Shown here in pieces: positions 7,924 through 17,460 of a stretch of 64,000 bases of DNA. Where the stretch lies: contig JAJDDV010000132.1 in NCBI GenBank assembly GCA_029260135.1, forward strand, positions 1-64,000. The letters run 5' to 3'. The DNA is from Phycisphaerae bacterium. GTDB lineage: Bacteria > Planctomycetota > Phycisphaerae > UBA1845. A model generated the notes under the pieces. The model had not been told where the DNA came from. It was given only the letters and a program-made list of their open reading frames with translations, and did no database searches. Within the stretch, counting starts at the first letter, position 1, and each line of letters opens with the position of its first letter. Position numbers and translations under genes: made by a program.

Positions 7924-7948
7924 GTCATCCAGCGAGGAGTGAGAGGTT

Positions 7949-8146
7949 ATGAAGAGCTTGCTGTACAGAGCGAAGGACTTTCTGAAGTCCGAGGATGGTC
8001 CGACCGCAACCGAGTATGCGGTCATGTTAGCACTGATCATCATTGTCTGCATCGGTACGATCACGACGCTCGGTCAGTCGGTCAAGACCGTTTTCGCCAA
8101 CGTGGACACGGAACTGAAGAAGGTTCCTGGTGGCGGCGGCAGTTAG
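7949..8146 (+). CDS. flp: Flp-type major pilin, copy 2
   Basis: 65 residues with a GAGGAG ribosome-binding site. Leader residues 4, 6, 7 and 10 differ from copy 1 (MKSLLYRAKD against MKSILCTAKN). From residue 11 to the end the proteins are identical, although about 21 of the 48 mature codons differ silently. This pattern indicates an old duplication with strong selection on the mature pilin. It precedes the assembly genes; a weak terminator at 8219 probably lowers read-through into them. Confidence 0.93.
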   Translation: MKSLLYRAKDFLKSEDGPTATEYAVMLALIIIVCIGTITTLGQSVKTVFANVDTELKKVPGGGGS

Positions 8147-8218
8147 CCATCGACGTGGTCCGGGTCGACCGCGACACGGAACCTGGACGGTTTGAAGTGG
8201 TGGGCGTTGTCGATCACG

Positions 8219-8243
8219 GTGGCGCCCGCCACTTTGGTTTTTT
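8219..8243 (+). terminator. Attenuator-like terminator between flp copy 2 and tadV
   Basis: GTGGC-GCCC-GCCAC (8219-8232) is followed by TTTGGTTTTTT. The stem is short (five pairs, four-base loop) and the T-tract is interrupted, so partial termination is likely: high pilin, lower assembly proteins. Confidence 0.6.
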
Positions 8244-8255
8244 GGAGATGAACGA

Positions 8256-8810
8256 ATGGAACTGGGGTTCTGGCACGTAACTTGCGCAATTCTCGTACCC
8301 GGTATATTGCTCGCCTCGTGGATTGACTATGCCGAGCGTCGGGTTCCGAACTGGTTGAACCTGAGCCTGATCCTCATCGGGTTTGTTGTCCAGGCGGCGT
8401 TCTTCGGTTGGTCGGGCATGCGCGAGGGTGGGCTGGGTCTGTTGACCGGTTTCGGTGTCCTGATCATACCGTGGTTGATGCACGCGATGGGCGCGGGTGA
8501 TGTGAAGTTGATGGCCGCGATCGGCGTCTGGATTGGACCTCGGTTGACGTTCTATTCGTTTTCCCTTGGTGCGGTGTTCGGCGGCCTGGCCGCGATTGTC
8601 ATGATCCTGTCTACGGGTCGTCTGCGGATGGCGTACGCGAACATGGGTCTGATCGTGACGAAGTTGACGTCTCCTCAGACGATGTTCAGTGAATACGCGT
8701 CGACGAAGAGCTTCGGTTCATCCTCGATGCTCTTGCCCTACGGGGTTCCGCTGACGGCCGGGACACTGGTCATTCTTGCAGCATCAATCTTCGGATGGTG
8801 GGGGATTTAG
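8256..8810 (+). CDS. tadV: Prepilin peptidase of A24 family (TadV/CpaA)
   Basis: 184 residues, several hydrophobic helices. Both aspartates of the A24 active site are present: WIDYAERRVPN near residue 24 and GAGDVKLMAAIG near residue 82. It lacks the N-methylase domain of PilD, as expected for the TadV branch. It would cleave the Flp leaders after Gly17 and probably process TadE. It is the first assembly gene after the pilins, with the next gene starting two bases after its stop. Confidence 0.92.
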   Translation: MELGFWHVTCAILVPGILLASWIDYAERRVPNWLNLSLILIGFVVQAAFFGWSGMREGGLGLLTGFGVLIIPWLMHAMGAGDVKLMAAIGVWIGPRLTFYSFSLGAVFGGLAAIVMILSTGRLRMAYANMGLIVTKLTSPQTMFSEYASTKSFGSSSMLLPYGVPLTAGTLVILAASIFGWWGI

Positions 8811-8812
8811 CG

Positions 8813-9244
8813 ATGAATCTCAGGCGAAGGTGGGGGCGTCGGGTCCAAGCTGGTGGCGTCCGGCGTGAACGGGGATCGGCGGTGGTGGAATTCGCCGTGG
8901 TTCTTCCCTTGTTGCTGGCCATTCTGTTCGGAATCATCGAGTACGGCTGGGTCTTTATGGTCCGGCAGACGCTTCAGACCGCCGCTCGGGAGGGCTGTCG
9001 TGTGGCGATCCTGTCGACGTCGGTGGCGCCGTATGCGAATGTCGACGCCCGTGTGGACGCCGTGATGGCGCCGACGGGTCTGGGTCGCCCAACATATCAA
9101 GTGACGATGACACACGCGACGCCGGGCGACCCGACGGAGACGATCGTGGTAAGCGTCCCTTACGACGATATATCGCTGGTTGGGGGCTTTTTTGGTATCG
9201 CCAACTACAGCATGCAGGGCTCGTGCAGTATGCGCAAAGAGTGA
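8813..9244 (+). CDS. tadE: TadE-like pseudopilin
   Basis: 143 residues. A basic N-terminus (MNLRRRWGRR) is followed by RERGSAVVEFAVVLPLLLAILFGIIEYG, the TadE-like segment with a prepilin-type Glu after GSAVV, then an extracytoplasmic domain with Cys near the end. Start 8813 lies just after the tadV stop; an alternative at 8795 would overlap it. No TadF or TadG partner is encoded nearby, so this may be the only minor pilin of the locus. Confidence 0.85.
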   Translation: MNLRRRWGRRVQAGGVRRERGSAVVEFAVVLPLLLAILFGIIEYGWVFMVRQTLQTAAREGCRVAILSTSVAPYANVDARVDAVMAPTGLGRPTYQVTMTHATPGDPTETIVVSVPYDDISLVGGFFGIANYSMQGSCSMRKE

Positions 9245-9439
9245 TCCGGTGGAGGCCGGAAAGAAAAACCGACGGTCTAGTTCGAATCACGTCACCAACC
9301 ATCCGATAAGCACACCACGACGGAGGTGCCGCGCGAAGGACGCGGCGGGTATCGGTCGCGCCGGAGGTGCCACTCCCTCGCTTGGGGTGTTGTGCCCCCT
9401 GCGCATCGCGACAACTTCGAAAGAGAAAGAGCGAGCAAC

Positions 9440-10504
9440 ATGAAAGGCAAGGCAATCATCCCGTTGGTAGCCGGTTTGGCGATCGGACTCGTCGCCGTAA
9501 AGATGGCGATCAACACCATCCGGAAGGCCCAGGCGGCGGGGACCAACACCGAGTCCGTCAACGTCGTCCGCGCCACTCGTGATATCAAGCCATTCGAGAG
9601 GCTCACGGCGGAATCGGTGGAATTGGTCGAGACGAAAGAGAACCTCTTCATATCGGCGCGTGACCGCATCGAGACGGTGGAGGAGGTTATCGGCCGGGTG
9701 ACGTCGAACGCGATCCGAGAGAACTCGCCGGTCCTTCGTCCGATGCTCGCTCCTGAGGGTACGACGGCCGGGATGGTCGGTCGAATACCGGAGGGGTTTC
9801 GTGCGGTGTCGGTTCAGATCGACGAGGTGACAGCCGTGGCGTATCAGATTCAGCCGGGTGACTGGGTGGACTTGATCGTGGTGATGGATGTTGCGACGCC
9901 TTTGGGAGGTCGCAAGACCATTGCGGAGGTGATTCTGCAGCGAATCCAGGTCGCGGCGATCGGAGATACGACGACGCCGATGACGGGGCAGGGTTCATCT
10001 AAGGTCCGTCCTGCGCGGTCGATCACGCTGTTTGTTCTCGAAGAGGACGTTCCGAAACTCCACCTGGCGTCGACGCAAGGGAAGATCACGCTTGCGATGC
10101 GCGGTGATGATCCTGTGATCGAGGGACAGCCGCGCTCGGCGGACATGAGCGACGTCATGTCGTTTCTTCGGGATCAGGAGGGTCCGGAGGTTGCCTCGAA
10201 CGAGCTGCCGGATTGGATGAAGGGGTTTCAGCGCCAAGGTCCAACGCCACCGCGACCGGCCGTTGAAAAGCCGGTGGAGCCTCCGATGCCGCATGTCGTC
10301 GCGGTGTACAGCCTGAGCGGTTCCGACCCCGTTCGCTCGGTGTCGCGAATCACGTTCGAGAACAAGGGATCATCGAAGATTATCGATGTGGATTATGGTC
10401 CGCCGACCGGTCGCATGATGAAGATGGGGAAACCCAATCGCGGACAAGGATCGGGACAGAGCGGACGTGAGAATAGTGCAACACCGCAAGGCGAGGGCGG
10501 TTAG
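9440..10504 (+). CDS. cpaB: Flp pilus assembly protein CpaB/RcpC
   Basis: 354 residues from ATG 9440 with an N-terminal membrane segment (IIPLVAGLAIGLVAVKMAI). A SAF-type domain follows (VVRATRDIKPFERLTAESVE, then IRENSPVLRPML), then the RcpC-type beta-rich region (DWVDLIVVMDV, ARSITLFVLEEDVPKL). The C-terminal 100 residues are Pro- and Gly-rich and poorly conserved-looking. CpaB is a periplasmic partner of the secretin. The frame is open upstream to 9326, but the hydrophobic start fixes the gene. Confidence 0.9.
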   Translation: MKGKAIIPLVAGLAIGLVAVKMAINTIRKAQAAGTNTESVNVVRATRDIKPFERLTAESVELVETKENLFISARDRIETVEEVIGRVTSNAIRENSPVLRPMLAPEGTTAGMVGRIPEGFRAVSVQIDEVTAVAYQIQPGDWVDLIVVMDVATPLGGRKTIAEVILQRIQVAAIGDTTTPMTGQGSSKVRPARSITLFVLEEDVPKLHLASTQGKITLAMRGDDPVIEGQPRSADMSDVMSFLRDQEGPEVASNELPDWMKGFQRQGPTPPRPAVEKPVEPPMPHVVAVYSLSGSDPVRSVSRITFENKGSSKIIDVDYGPPTGRMMKMGKPNRGQGSGQSGRENSATPQGEGG

Positions 10505-10543
10505 CCCGACCTTTCGACGGCCCAAGTAGGAGGTCCATACGAG

Positions 10544-12133
10544 ATGAGTGCAAGCGCAGTGGAAGACCACGGATGCCAGCCACGGCGGCGCGTTTCGGCG
10601 CGCAGCGCAAGTCATACCGGCCTGCTGGTGGTGACGGCATGTGTCACGCTGTTGGGCGCCACACGGGCGACTCGAGGGCAAACCGGTCAGGCGGTCGGGG
10701 ACTTTGGCGTGTCGGTCGTCGATCTTTCCGATCGGCTCGACAAGATCAAGGTTCCGCTGTACGGCAGCGTGACGGTCGCCACGAGCGTCGAGATTGCGCG
10801 CGCGGATGTGGTTGATAACCGGATCGCGGCGGTCCAGGTGTTGAGCCCTACTCGTCTACTCCTTTCGGGGCAGGGATATGGGCAAACCAACGTCCTGCTC
10901 ACGGGTACGGGCGGTCAGGAGCACCTGCTCGAGCTTTCCGTAGAGCTGGACCTGCGACGATTGAACGAGTCGATCCGCGAGGTTGATCCGCTGTCGTCGG
11001 CGCAGGCCCACTCGATTCTGGGCAACATCGTCTTGCGGGGGACGGTCAGCAGCGCAGCTCGCGCGACTCGGATTGTGGAGGTCGCCGGTCTCTTCCTTCC
11101 ACCGACGGCGTCGAGTGGCGTGGAGGCAGCGGTGCAGAACCACCTCGACGTGGCGGGTGAGCAGCAAGTGTTGTTGCGGTGTGTCATTGCAGAAGTGAGC
11201 CGGTCGGCTGTGCGCGAGTTGGGGATCAACGGTTTTTTGGCCGGTGACAACTTCCGCGATGCGTTCATGATCAACCAGATCGGCGGCGTCAATCCGATGA
11301 CCATCGGCGCCGCGGCGGACGCGCTGGCCACCAGCACGATACCATTCTTGACGGATGCGGCCGGGATTCCGGTTGGTCCGGCCTCGACCCTGTCGCTGGG
11401 TTTTCCGCGGGTTCAGATGCAGTTGTTCATCAAGGCCTTGTCAGACAACAGTCTCTTGCAGGTTCTGGCGGAGCCGAATCTTGTGGCGATCAGCGGCGAA
11501 ACGGCGACCTTCCTTGCCGGCGGCGAGTTTCCGATTCCGGTACCGCAGGGCGACCGCACGTTGTCGATCGAGTTCAGGGAATATGGCGTTCGATTGACTT
11601 TCACGCCGTCGGTTCGCGATCAACAGCGGATTCGGTTGCGCGTGGCGCCTGAAGTCTCGGAGGTCGACTTCGCCACCGCGGTTCAGATTGAAGGATTCGT
11701 CGTTCCGGGTCTGACGTCCCGCGCGACGGAGACAACGGTGGAACTCGGAAGCGGCGAGACTATCGCGATCGCCGGTCTGCTCAAAGAGAATGTTCGTGCC
11801 TTGGCGACGCGTGTTCCCGGTTTGGGGGAAGTTCCCGTTTTGGGACCTCTGTTCCGCTCGGTAAGCTACCAGCGCAACCTCACCGAACTCGTCATACTGG
11901 TGACGCCGGAGATTGTCTCGCCGCTCGACGCGCACCAAAAGGTAGCGCTTCCGACGGATGGCGCCGACGGTCCCAGCGACTACGAACTGTACGCGCTCGG
12001 TCGCATCGAGGCGCCGAGGGGTGCTGACGTGGCGGGTTCAGACAGCGTGTCGTCCGCGCAACTCGATTCCGACCCGGATCGTCTACCGCTTCACGGCCCA
12101 TGGGGGCATGCCAGGCCCGCGAAAGTCCGCTAG
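10544..12133 (+). CDS. cpaC: Outer-membrane secretin CpaC/RcpA of Flp pilus
   Basis: 529 residues with AGGAGGT before ATG 10544 and an exported N-terminus (TGLLVVTACVTLLGA). Residues about 55-140 form the pilus N-domain (VPLYGSVTVATSVEIARADV), followed by a BON-like part and the secretin core (EPNLVAISGETATFLAGGEF, then VPGLGEVPVLGPLFRS and LTELVILVTPEIVSPL). The 60-residue tail after the core is charged and likely disordered. It forms the outer-membrane channel for the pilus, which again implies a diderm envelope. Confidence 0.93.
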   Translation: MSASAVEDHGCQPRRRVSARSASHTGLLVVTACVTLLGATRATRGQTGQAVGDFGVSVVDLSDRLDKIKVPLYGSVTVATSVEIARADVVDNRIAAVQVLSPTRLLLSGQGYGQTNVLLTGTGGQEHLLELSVELDLRRLNESIREVDPLSSAQAHSILGNIVLRGTVSSAARATRIVEVAGLFLPPTASSGVEAAVQNHLDVAGEQQVLLRCVIAEVSRSAVRELGINGFLAGDNFRDAFMINQIGGVNPMTIGAAADALATSTIPFLTDAAGIPVGPASTLSLGFPRVQMQLFIKALSDNSLLQVLAEPNLVAISGETATFLAGGEFPIPVPQGDRTLSIEFREYGVRLTFTPSVRDQQRIRLRVAPEVSEVDFATAVQIEGFVVPGLTSRATETTVELGSGETIAIAGLLKENVRALATRVPGLGEVPVLGPLFRSVSYQRNLTELVILVTPEIVSPLDAHQKVALPTDGADGPSDYELYALGRIEAPRGADVAGSDSVSSAQLDSDPDRLPLHGPWGHARPAKVR

Positions 12134-12646
12134 GCGCGGCCGCGTTGCACCCTAGAAAGGGGGGGGGACCACGTCAAGCCGCCTGGCTGCGCAACCGGCG
12201 ATCGCCTTACGGCGTGTCCTTCGCGCTGCGCGTCGCTACGCGCCCCATCGCGGCGAATCACGTTATCGGCACCACCATTCTCAGATCGGTCGAGTCGTCG
12301 GGCAGGCCGGGCGTCAAGTCCCTGGAAGGTTGGTCGATCCGATACGCGGCGACCCGTGGGAACGTGAGTATTGTATGTTGGGGATGAGGTGCGTCTGCCA
12401 GCGTAAGGCCATCGCCGATGCGGCGCGGGCGACGCTGGGCATGGGGCCATAAACGGTTGTCGTTATGTGCGCTTACCAGGAGTTCATCCTACCGACCTAT
12501 GCTCGACGATGTGAAATTGGATTCAGTTCGAGCGTTACCCCAGCGATTCTGTCGGCGTTGATGCGGCGCCGTGTAGCTGGGGGGGCGCTTCCGGGCGGAT
12601 CGGATTCCCGCGTTGACATTCCCACCCAGGATTGTGGACCTCTTTA
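12134..12646. other. Intergenic gap inside the Tad locus
   Basis: 513 bases with no convincing gene. A run of nine G lies at 12159-12167 and one of seven G near 12580. The gap is unusual because Tad genes are commonly packed, so tadZ may start a new transcript. No clear promoter pair is seen. Confidence 0.5.
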
Positions 12647-13840
12647 ATGGGACAGGACGTTCGAATCATCATGTTGACCCGCGATGAGGCCGCTGGGGTC
12701 GCGTTGCGGGGCCAACTCACCAAGGTCGAGGGTGTGAAGATCCTTGCTGAGGTGGAAGAGCCTGCACTTTTGTCTCAGGCGGTTCGACAGCTCCCTGCGG
12801 ACATTCTGCTGGTCAATCTCGATCCTGCTCCGGAGTCGATTCTCCCGATTATCGGCGACGTCATTCAGACGAACAAGGACCTCGCCGTGTTTGCGGTTTC
12901 AGAGTCCACGGACGGCCAGCTCATACTCGGCGCCATGAGGCTGGGCATCAAGGAGTTCCTTCCAAAGCCGATCGACGAGGCGGCGTTATCCGAGGCGATT
13001 GCCCGTGTGGTCTCGGATCGTTCGGATACAGCGCATAGTGGATCGTTGGTGACGGTGGTTGGCGCCTCGGGAGGGGTAGGCGCCACGTTCGTCACCGCAA
13101 ACCTGGCGGTGGAGTTGGCGGCGATGGTTTCGGGTCAGGTTACGGTTGTGGACCTGGACCATCGCTTCGGACAGGTCGCCACGTTGCTGGACGTGGATCC
13201 GCGCTACACGTTGGCCGATTTGTGCAGCTCTCCGGAGCAGCTCGAACCACAGATCATCAATCGGGCCCTCATCAAGCACAGCAGCGGTGCGCGCGTTTTG
13301 AGTCGGCCTCTGGACCTGAGCGAGGCGGATACGGTCAGCGCGGCCACGACGGTGGGTATCTTCGCGAGCCTGGTGCAGTACAACGAGTATGTGATCTCCG
13401 ACGGACCGATTCGGTATGACGTCGGCGGCAAGTCGGTCTTGACGTTGGCCGACATCGTTCTTCTTATCGTCGAGCCGCTGGTTCCCTGTGTTCGTAACGC
13501 GCAGCGTTGGATCGATCACATGCGCGAACACGGCGTGAACTTCGATCGGGTGAAGCTAGTCTGCAATCGGGTGGAGTCGGCGGCGAGTTGCTTATCGGTC
13601 TCTGATCTCAAATCCGCATTGGGCATCGACGTTTTTGCATCGCTCCCGGACGACTGGCCTACCGCGAGCGGCGCCATCAACTTGGGCGAACCGCTCATGA
13701 CGATAAGTCCGAAAAGCAGACTACGTCTGGGTATCCAGGAAATTGCAAAGCGGTTGCACAGGTCGGATGGTGAGTCCGATGAAAGAGAGGCACACAAACA
13801 GACGCTGATCGAGCGAATCTTCGCAGGCGGTGGTGCATGA
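12647..13840 (+). CDS. tadZ: TadZ/CpaE-like pilus localisation ATPase
   Basis: 397 residues from ATG 12647; a TTG at 12632 is less likely. Residues 1-120 resemble a receiver-like atypical domain (MLTRDEAAGVALRGQL, GIKEFLPKPIDEAALSEAI). After a linker comes a MinD/ParA-type ATPase (VVGASGGVGATFVTANLA, VVDLDHRFGQVATLLDV). The P-loop reads SGGVGAT, lacking the usual Lys before Thr, as in some TadZ proteins that bind nucleotide weakly. TadZ marks the assembly site, often a pole, and recruits the other Tad components. Confidence 0.9.
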   Translation: MGQDVRIIMLTRDEAAGVALRGQLTKVEGVKILAEVEEPALLSQAVRQLPADILLVNLDPAPESILPIIGDVIQTNKDLAVFAVSESTDGQLILGAMRLGIKEFLPKPIDEAALSEAIARVVSDRSDTAHSGSLVTVVGASGGVGATFVTANLAVELAAMVSGQVTVVDLDHRFGQVATLLDVDPRYTLADLCSSPEQLEPQIINRALIKHSSGARVLSRPLDLSEADTVSAATTVGIFASLVQYNEYVISDGPIRYDVGGKSVLTLADIVLLIVEPLVPCVRNAQRWIDHMREHGVNFDRVKLVCNRVESAASCLSVSDLKSALGIDVFASLPDDWPTASGAINLGEPLMTISPKSRLRLGIQEIAKRLHRSDGESDEREAHKQTLIERIFAGGGA

Positions 13841-14028
13841 CGCTCCCGAGTGGTCCCTGCGGGTTTTTGGGGCGAGCCCCACGATCGCGGATCGTCGGCG
13901 TGGACGTGTTTGTCCGACGCGTTGCTCCTCGCCAGGTACGAGGTGTGTGTGCAGGCTACCCTTGGGGTGAGGGTGAGTTTGAGGGTACGTTCATCGGACC
14001 GGACTGAATACGGGGGAGTCTACTGCAG

Positions 14029-15435
14029 ATGTTCGCAAAGCGAATGCCCAACACAGCAGCACCGCCGCCACAAGCGCCTTCGCAGGGATCGTTGAAGCCA
14101 CCGCCATCGGGTAAACCGACGCTACAAGGTCGGCCGAAGGTGTCGAAGGACAAGATCGAGCAGTTCAACACGCTGAAGATGCGGCTCCACCGCAAGCTGA
14201 TCGAGCAGCTCGACCTTACGCGGATGGTGGGGGACGAAGACACGCTGCGCGAACAGGTCAAGTCCGTCGTGACGCAGCTTGCCGACTCCGAGAACACGCT
14301 TCTCAACTACAACGAACGCCAGCGGTTGGTCGCGGAGGTTCTTGATGAGACGTTCGGTCTTGGTCCGCTGGAGGTGATTCTCGCGGATCCTTCGGTAACG
14401 GACATCCTCGTCAACGGTCCGAAGCAGGTTTATGTGGAGCGTCGAGGGTGTCTCGAAATCACAGAGATCGAGTTTCGTGACAACGCGCACCTCATGCAAG
14501 TGATCGACAAGATCGTCAGTGCGGTGGGGCGGCGCTGCGACGAGACCTGCCCGCTGGTGGATGCTCGTCTTCAGGACGGCAGCCGTGTGAATGCGGTGAT
14601 TCCGCCGCTGGCGATCGACGGTGCGAGTATCTCGATTCGACGATTCGGCACGGACCCGGTGACCTGGGACGACTACGTCAATTTCAAGTCCGTCACGCCG
14701 GAAATGCGTGTATTCCTGGAAGCGTGCGTCACGTCGCGATTGAACATTCTGGTGGTCGGTGGAACCGGATCCGGTAAGACGACACTGCTGAACAACCTCT
14801 CCAGCTTCATTCCGCACTCCGAGCGGATCGTGACGATCGAGGATGCGGCTGAGCTTCAACTCCGGCAGCCGCATACGGTCCGTTTGGAGACGCGTCCGGC
14901 GAATATCGAAGGCAAAGGTCGCATTTCGGTTCGCGATCTTCTGGTCAACAGCCTGCGTATGCGTCCGGATCGAATTGTCGTGGGTGAGTGCCGTGGTCCG
15001 GAGACGCTCGACATGCTCCAGGCGATGAACACGGGGCACGACGGGTCACTAACGACGATTCATGCGAACAGCACGCGTGATGCGGTGGCGCGAGTCGAGA
15101 CCATGGTCATGATGGCGGGTTTCGAGTTGCCGATTCGCGCGATTCGTCAACAGTTCGCCTCGGCGATCAACATTATCGTGCAGGCCCAGCGCCTCACGGG
15201 GGGGACCCGAAAGGTGACGAGCGTCACGGAGGTGACCGGGATGGAGGGTGACATCATCACGATGCAGGACATTTTTTCGTTCGAGCAACTTGGGGTAAGC
15301 CCGAGCGGGCGGGCGTACGGGCAATTCGTGGCGACGGGGATACGCCCGTCGTTCCTCGACCGGTTGAAGACGAGCGGTTGCACTCTCGACCCGCAGACAT
15401 TCACACGACAGGTGCTCGCCACGGATGAGGAATAA
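14029..15435 (+). CDS. tadA: Pilus assembly ATPase TadA/CpaF
   Basis: 468 residues with GGGGGAG ten bases before ATG 14029. A Pro-rich N-terminus is followed by the secretion-ATPase N-domain ([20 protein letters not shown]) and core: Walker [16 protein letters not shown] near residue 245, Asp box [12 protein letters not shown], Walker [16 protein letters not shown] and His box [11 protein letters not shown]. All elements of an active GspE-type hexameric motor are present. It powers Flp pilus extension (and, in some Tad systems, retraction). tadB follows after 27 bases. Confidence 0.96.
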   Translation: MFAKRMPNTAAPPPQAPSQGSLKPPPSGKPTLQGRPKVSKDKIEQFNTLKMRLHRKLIEQLDLTRMVGDEDTLREQVKSVVTQLADSENTLLNYNERQRLVAEVLDETFGLGPLEVILADPSVTDILVNGPKQVYVERRGCLEITEIEFRDNAHLMQVIDKIVSAVGRRCDETCPLVDARLQDGSRVNAVIPPLAIDGASISIRRFGTDPVTWDDYVNFKSVTPEMRVFLEACVTSRLNILVVGGTGSGKTTLLNNLSSFIPHSERIVTIEDAAELQLRQPHTVRLETRPANIEGKGRISVRDLLVNSLRMRPDRIVVGECRGPETLDMLQAMNTGHDGSLTTIHANSTRDAVARVETMVMMAGFELPIRAIRQQFASAINIIVQAQRLTGGTRKVTSVTEVTGMEGDIITMQDIFSFEQLGVSPSGRAYGQFVATGIRPSFLDRLKTSGCTLDPQTFTRQVLATDEE

Positions 15436-15462
15436 CCCACCCTCGCGGAAAAGGGGTCCTGA

Positions 15463-16470
15463 ATGATAGCAGCCATTGCCAGCTCGTTGATCGCCCAAGA
15501 ATCCGATTTCATGGTCTACGCGCTTCCCCTTGCGGGATTCATGTTGATCTTCTACGGCGTGTATCAGGTCTTCGACGAGAGCCGTTCATCCGCTCGCCGT
15601 AAGATGCAGAGTCGCCTTCGGGGTGAGCGGCGAGCGACGGAGAACAAACCCCAGTCCAACATTCTGCGCCGTGATGCGCTTGGCAGTTCAAAGTCGATCC
15701 TGGATGCCATCTTCGGAAAGATGACGGTTACGCCGAAGGTGCAGGCCATGTTGGACCAGGCCGATCTTGATTGGTCCGCGTCACGTTTCATTACGAATCT
15801 TGGCGTGGTGAGCGTGTGTGCGACGATCGTTCTACTGTTTGCGCAGTTCAATCCTGTCGTCGCCATGGGATGCGGTGGTGCGTCCATTGTCATCCCACTC
15901 TTTTGGCTGACGTGGAAGCGGAAGCGTCGTCAGACCAAGCTGGCCGGTCAGCTTCCAGACGTCTTTGAACTGATGAGCCAGGCGCTGCGAGCCGGGCACT
16001 CGCTCGCCGGGGCGGTCCAGCTCATCTATGAGCAGATGCCCCCGCCGATCGCGCGAGAGTTTGCCCAGGTTTATCACGAACAGAACCTCGGCGTGAAGAT
16101 CGAGGATTCACTGCAATCCATGGCGTTACGAGTCGAGTCACTTGATGTCAAGCTGTTCGTCACGGCCGTCATGATTCAGCGTCAGACCGGTGGAGACCTG
16201 GCCGAGGTTCTCGACAACATCAGCGGGGTGATTCGCGAGCGCATCGAGCTGGCCGGACTGGTTCGGTCGTTGACGGCAGAGGGGCGATTGTCCGGCTGGG
16301 TGCTCTTTGCGTTGCCGATGATCGTCTTCGTCGCAACGCTGTGGATGAACCCGGACTACGGGACGATCCTCCTGGAGGATCCTCGCGGTCAGCTGTTGCT
16401 GATGATCGCGGGCGGGATGCAGGTGATGGGAATCGCGATGATTCGTTGGATCGTCAATATCAGGGTGTAG
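15463..16470 (+). CDS. tadB: Tad inner-membrane platform protein TadB
   Basis: 335 residues. An N-terminal helix (VYALPLAGFMLIFYGVYQV), two central helices, the T2SF domain (LPDVFELMSQALRAGHSLAG, TAVMIQRQTGGDLAEVLDNI) and two C-terminal helices give the GspF-like layout. It forms the platform turned by TadA. It lies between tadA and tadC with short gaps, typical of a single transcript. Confidence 0.93.
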   Translation: MIAAIASSLIAQESDFMVYALPLAGFMLIFYGVYQVFDESRSSARRKMQSRLRGERRATENKPQSNILRRDALGSSKSILDAIFGKMTVTPKVQAMLDQADLDWSASRFITNLGVVSVCATIVLLFAQFNPVVAMGCGGASIVIPLFWLTWKRKRRQTKLAGQLPDVFELMSQALRAGHSLAGAVQLIYEQMPPPIAREFAQVYHEQNLGVKIEDSLQSMALRVESLDVKLFVTAVMIQRQTGGDLAEVLDNISGVIRERIELAGLVRSLTAEGRLSGWVLFALPMIVFVATLWMNPDYGTILLEDPRGQLLLMIAGGMQVMGIAMIRWIVNIRV

Positions 16471-16506
16471 GCGTTTGCCCACGCCGCTCTTGTCGGAGTT
16501 TCAACC

Positions 16507-17451
16507 GTGAGCCTCACCGTCCTAGCCGCGCTGACTGTTGTCGCCGTCGCACTGGTGGTCTACGCCTTGTGGCCGAAGTCGGATGACTCGGCCGACACGA
16601 TCAAGAGGCGAATGACGGGTCGTCGGGTTGAGGATGCGTCCACCACCGCGCGCCATAAGGCTAGAGAGTCGGTGGCCAAACGCGTCGTGAATTCGGTCGC
16701 ACCGCTTGCGGTACGTCCATCCATGACGAAGGACGCCGACGAAATGTCCAAGCTGCGAATGAACCTCGCGCAGGCGGGGTTCCGCAGTGAAACCGCGCCG
16801 ACCACGCTTTTGGCCAGCAAGACGCTCGTGGCGATCTTCATCGGCATCGCTGCCGCGACGTATACGTGGGCGACCGGGTCCACTTTGGCGACCGGCGCCG
16901 GGATTACGATGATTGCGCTCGGTCTGGGATTCCTCGGACCCAACATGTGGTTGGGCTCGGCGATTTCAAAGCGAGCCGAACACGTTCGGCGGGGACTTCC
17001 GGACGCGCTCGACATGATGGTGATCTCGGTTGAAGCGGGACTCGGTCTCGACGCCGCCTTTCAGCGGGTTGGTGACGAAATGCGCACCGTCCATCCGGTC
17101 ATTGCCGAGGAGTTCCAGCTTGTCACGCTCGAAACGCAAATGGGCGTTCCGCGCAGCGAGGCGCTGGGGAACTTTACAAAACGTTGTGCCCTCGACGAGG
17201 TCAAGTCGCTCGTGGCGATAGTCAACCAGGCGGAACGCTTCGGTACGAGCATCGCCAAAGCGCTGAGAAACCAGGCAGACGCCCTCCGCGTAAAGCGGCG
17301 TCAGTCTGCCGAGGAGAGGGCGCAGAAGACGACCGTCAAACTGATGGTTCCGCTCGTTCTGTTCATCTTCCCTGCCATGCTCGTGGTTCTGGCGGGTCCC
17401 GCAGCCCTCAAAATGATCGACGCCCTGACCGAAACGCCAGGTCTGCTATAA
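16507..17451 (+). CDS. tadC: Tad inner-membrane platform protein TadC
   Basis: 314 residues from GTG 16507 with GGAG nine bases upstream. T2SF core: RRGLPDALDMMVISVEAGLG and VAIVNQAERFGTSIAKALR, with a final pair of hydrophobic segments (VKLMVPLVLFIFPAMLVVLA). It pairs with TadB. It ends nine bases before the lpxK start, so lpxK is probably co-transcribed with the pilus genes. Confidence 0.93.
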   Translation: MSLTVLAALTVVAVALVVYALWPKSDDSADTIKRRMTGRRVEDASTTARHKARESVAKRVVNSVAPLAVRPSMTKDADEMSKLRMNLAQAGFRSETAPTTLLASKTLVAIFIGIAAATYTWATGSTLATGAGITMIALGLGFLGPNMWLGSAISKRAEHVRRGLPDALDMMVISVEAGLGLDAAFQRVGDEMRTVHPVIAEEFQLVTLETQMGVPRSEALGNFTKRCALDEVKSLVAIVNQAERFGTSIAKALRNQADALRVKRRQSAEERAQKTTVKLMVPLVLFIFPAMLVVLAGPAALKMIDALTETPGLL

Positions 17452-17460
17452 TGCCCGCGT

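Noticed and set aside
12159-12167. Nine-G run as a phase-variation switch
   Set aside because: It is intergenic, about 480 bases from the tadZ start and not placed at a promoter I can identify.
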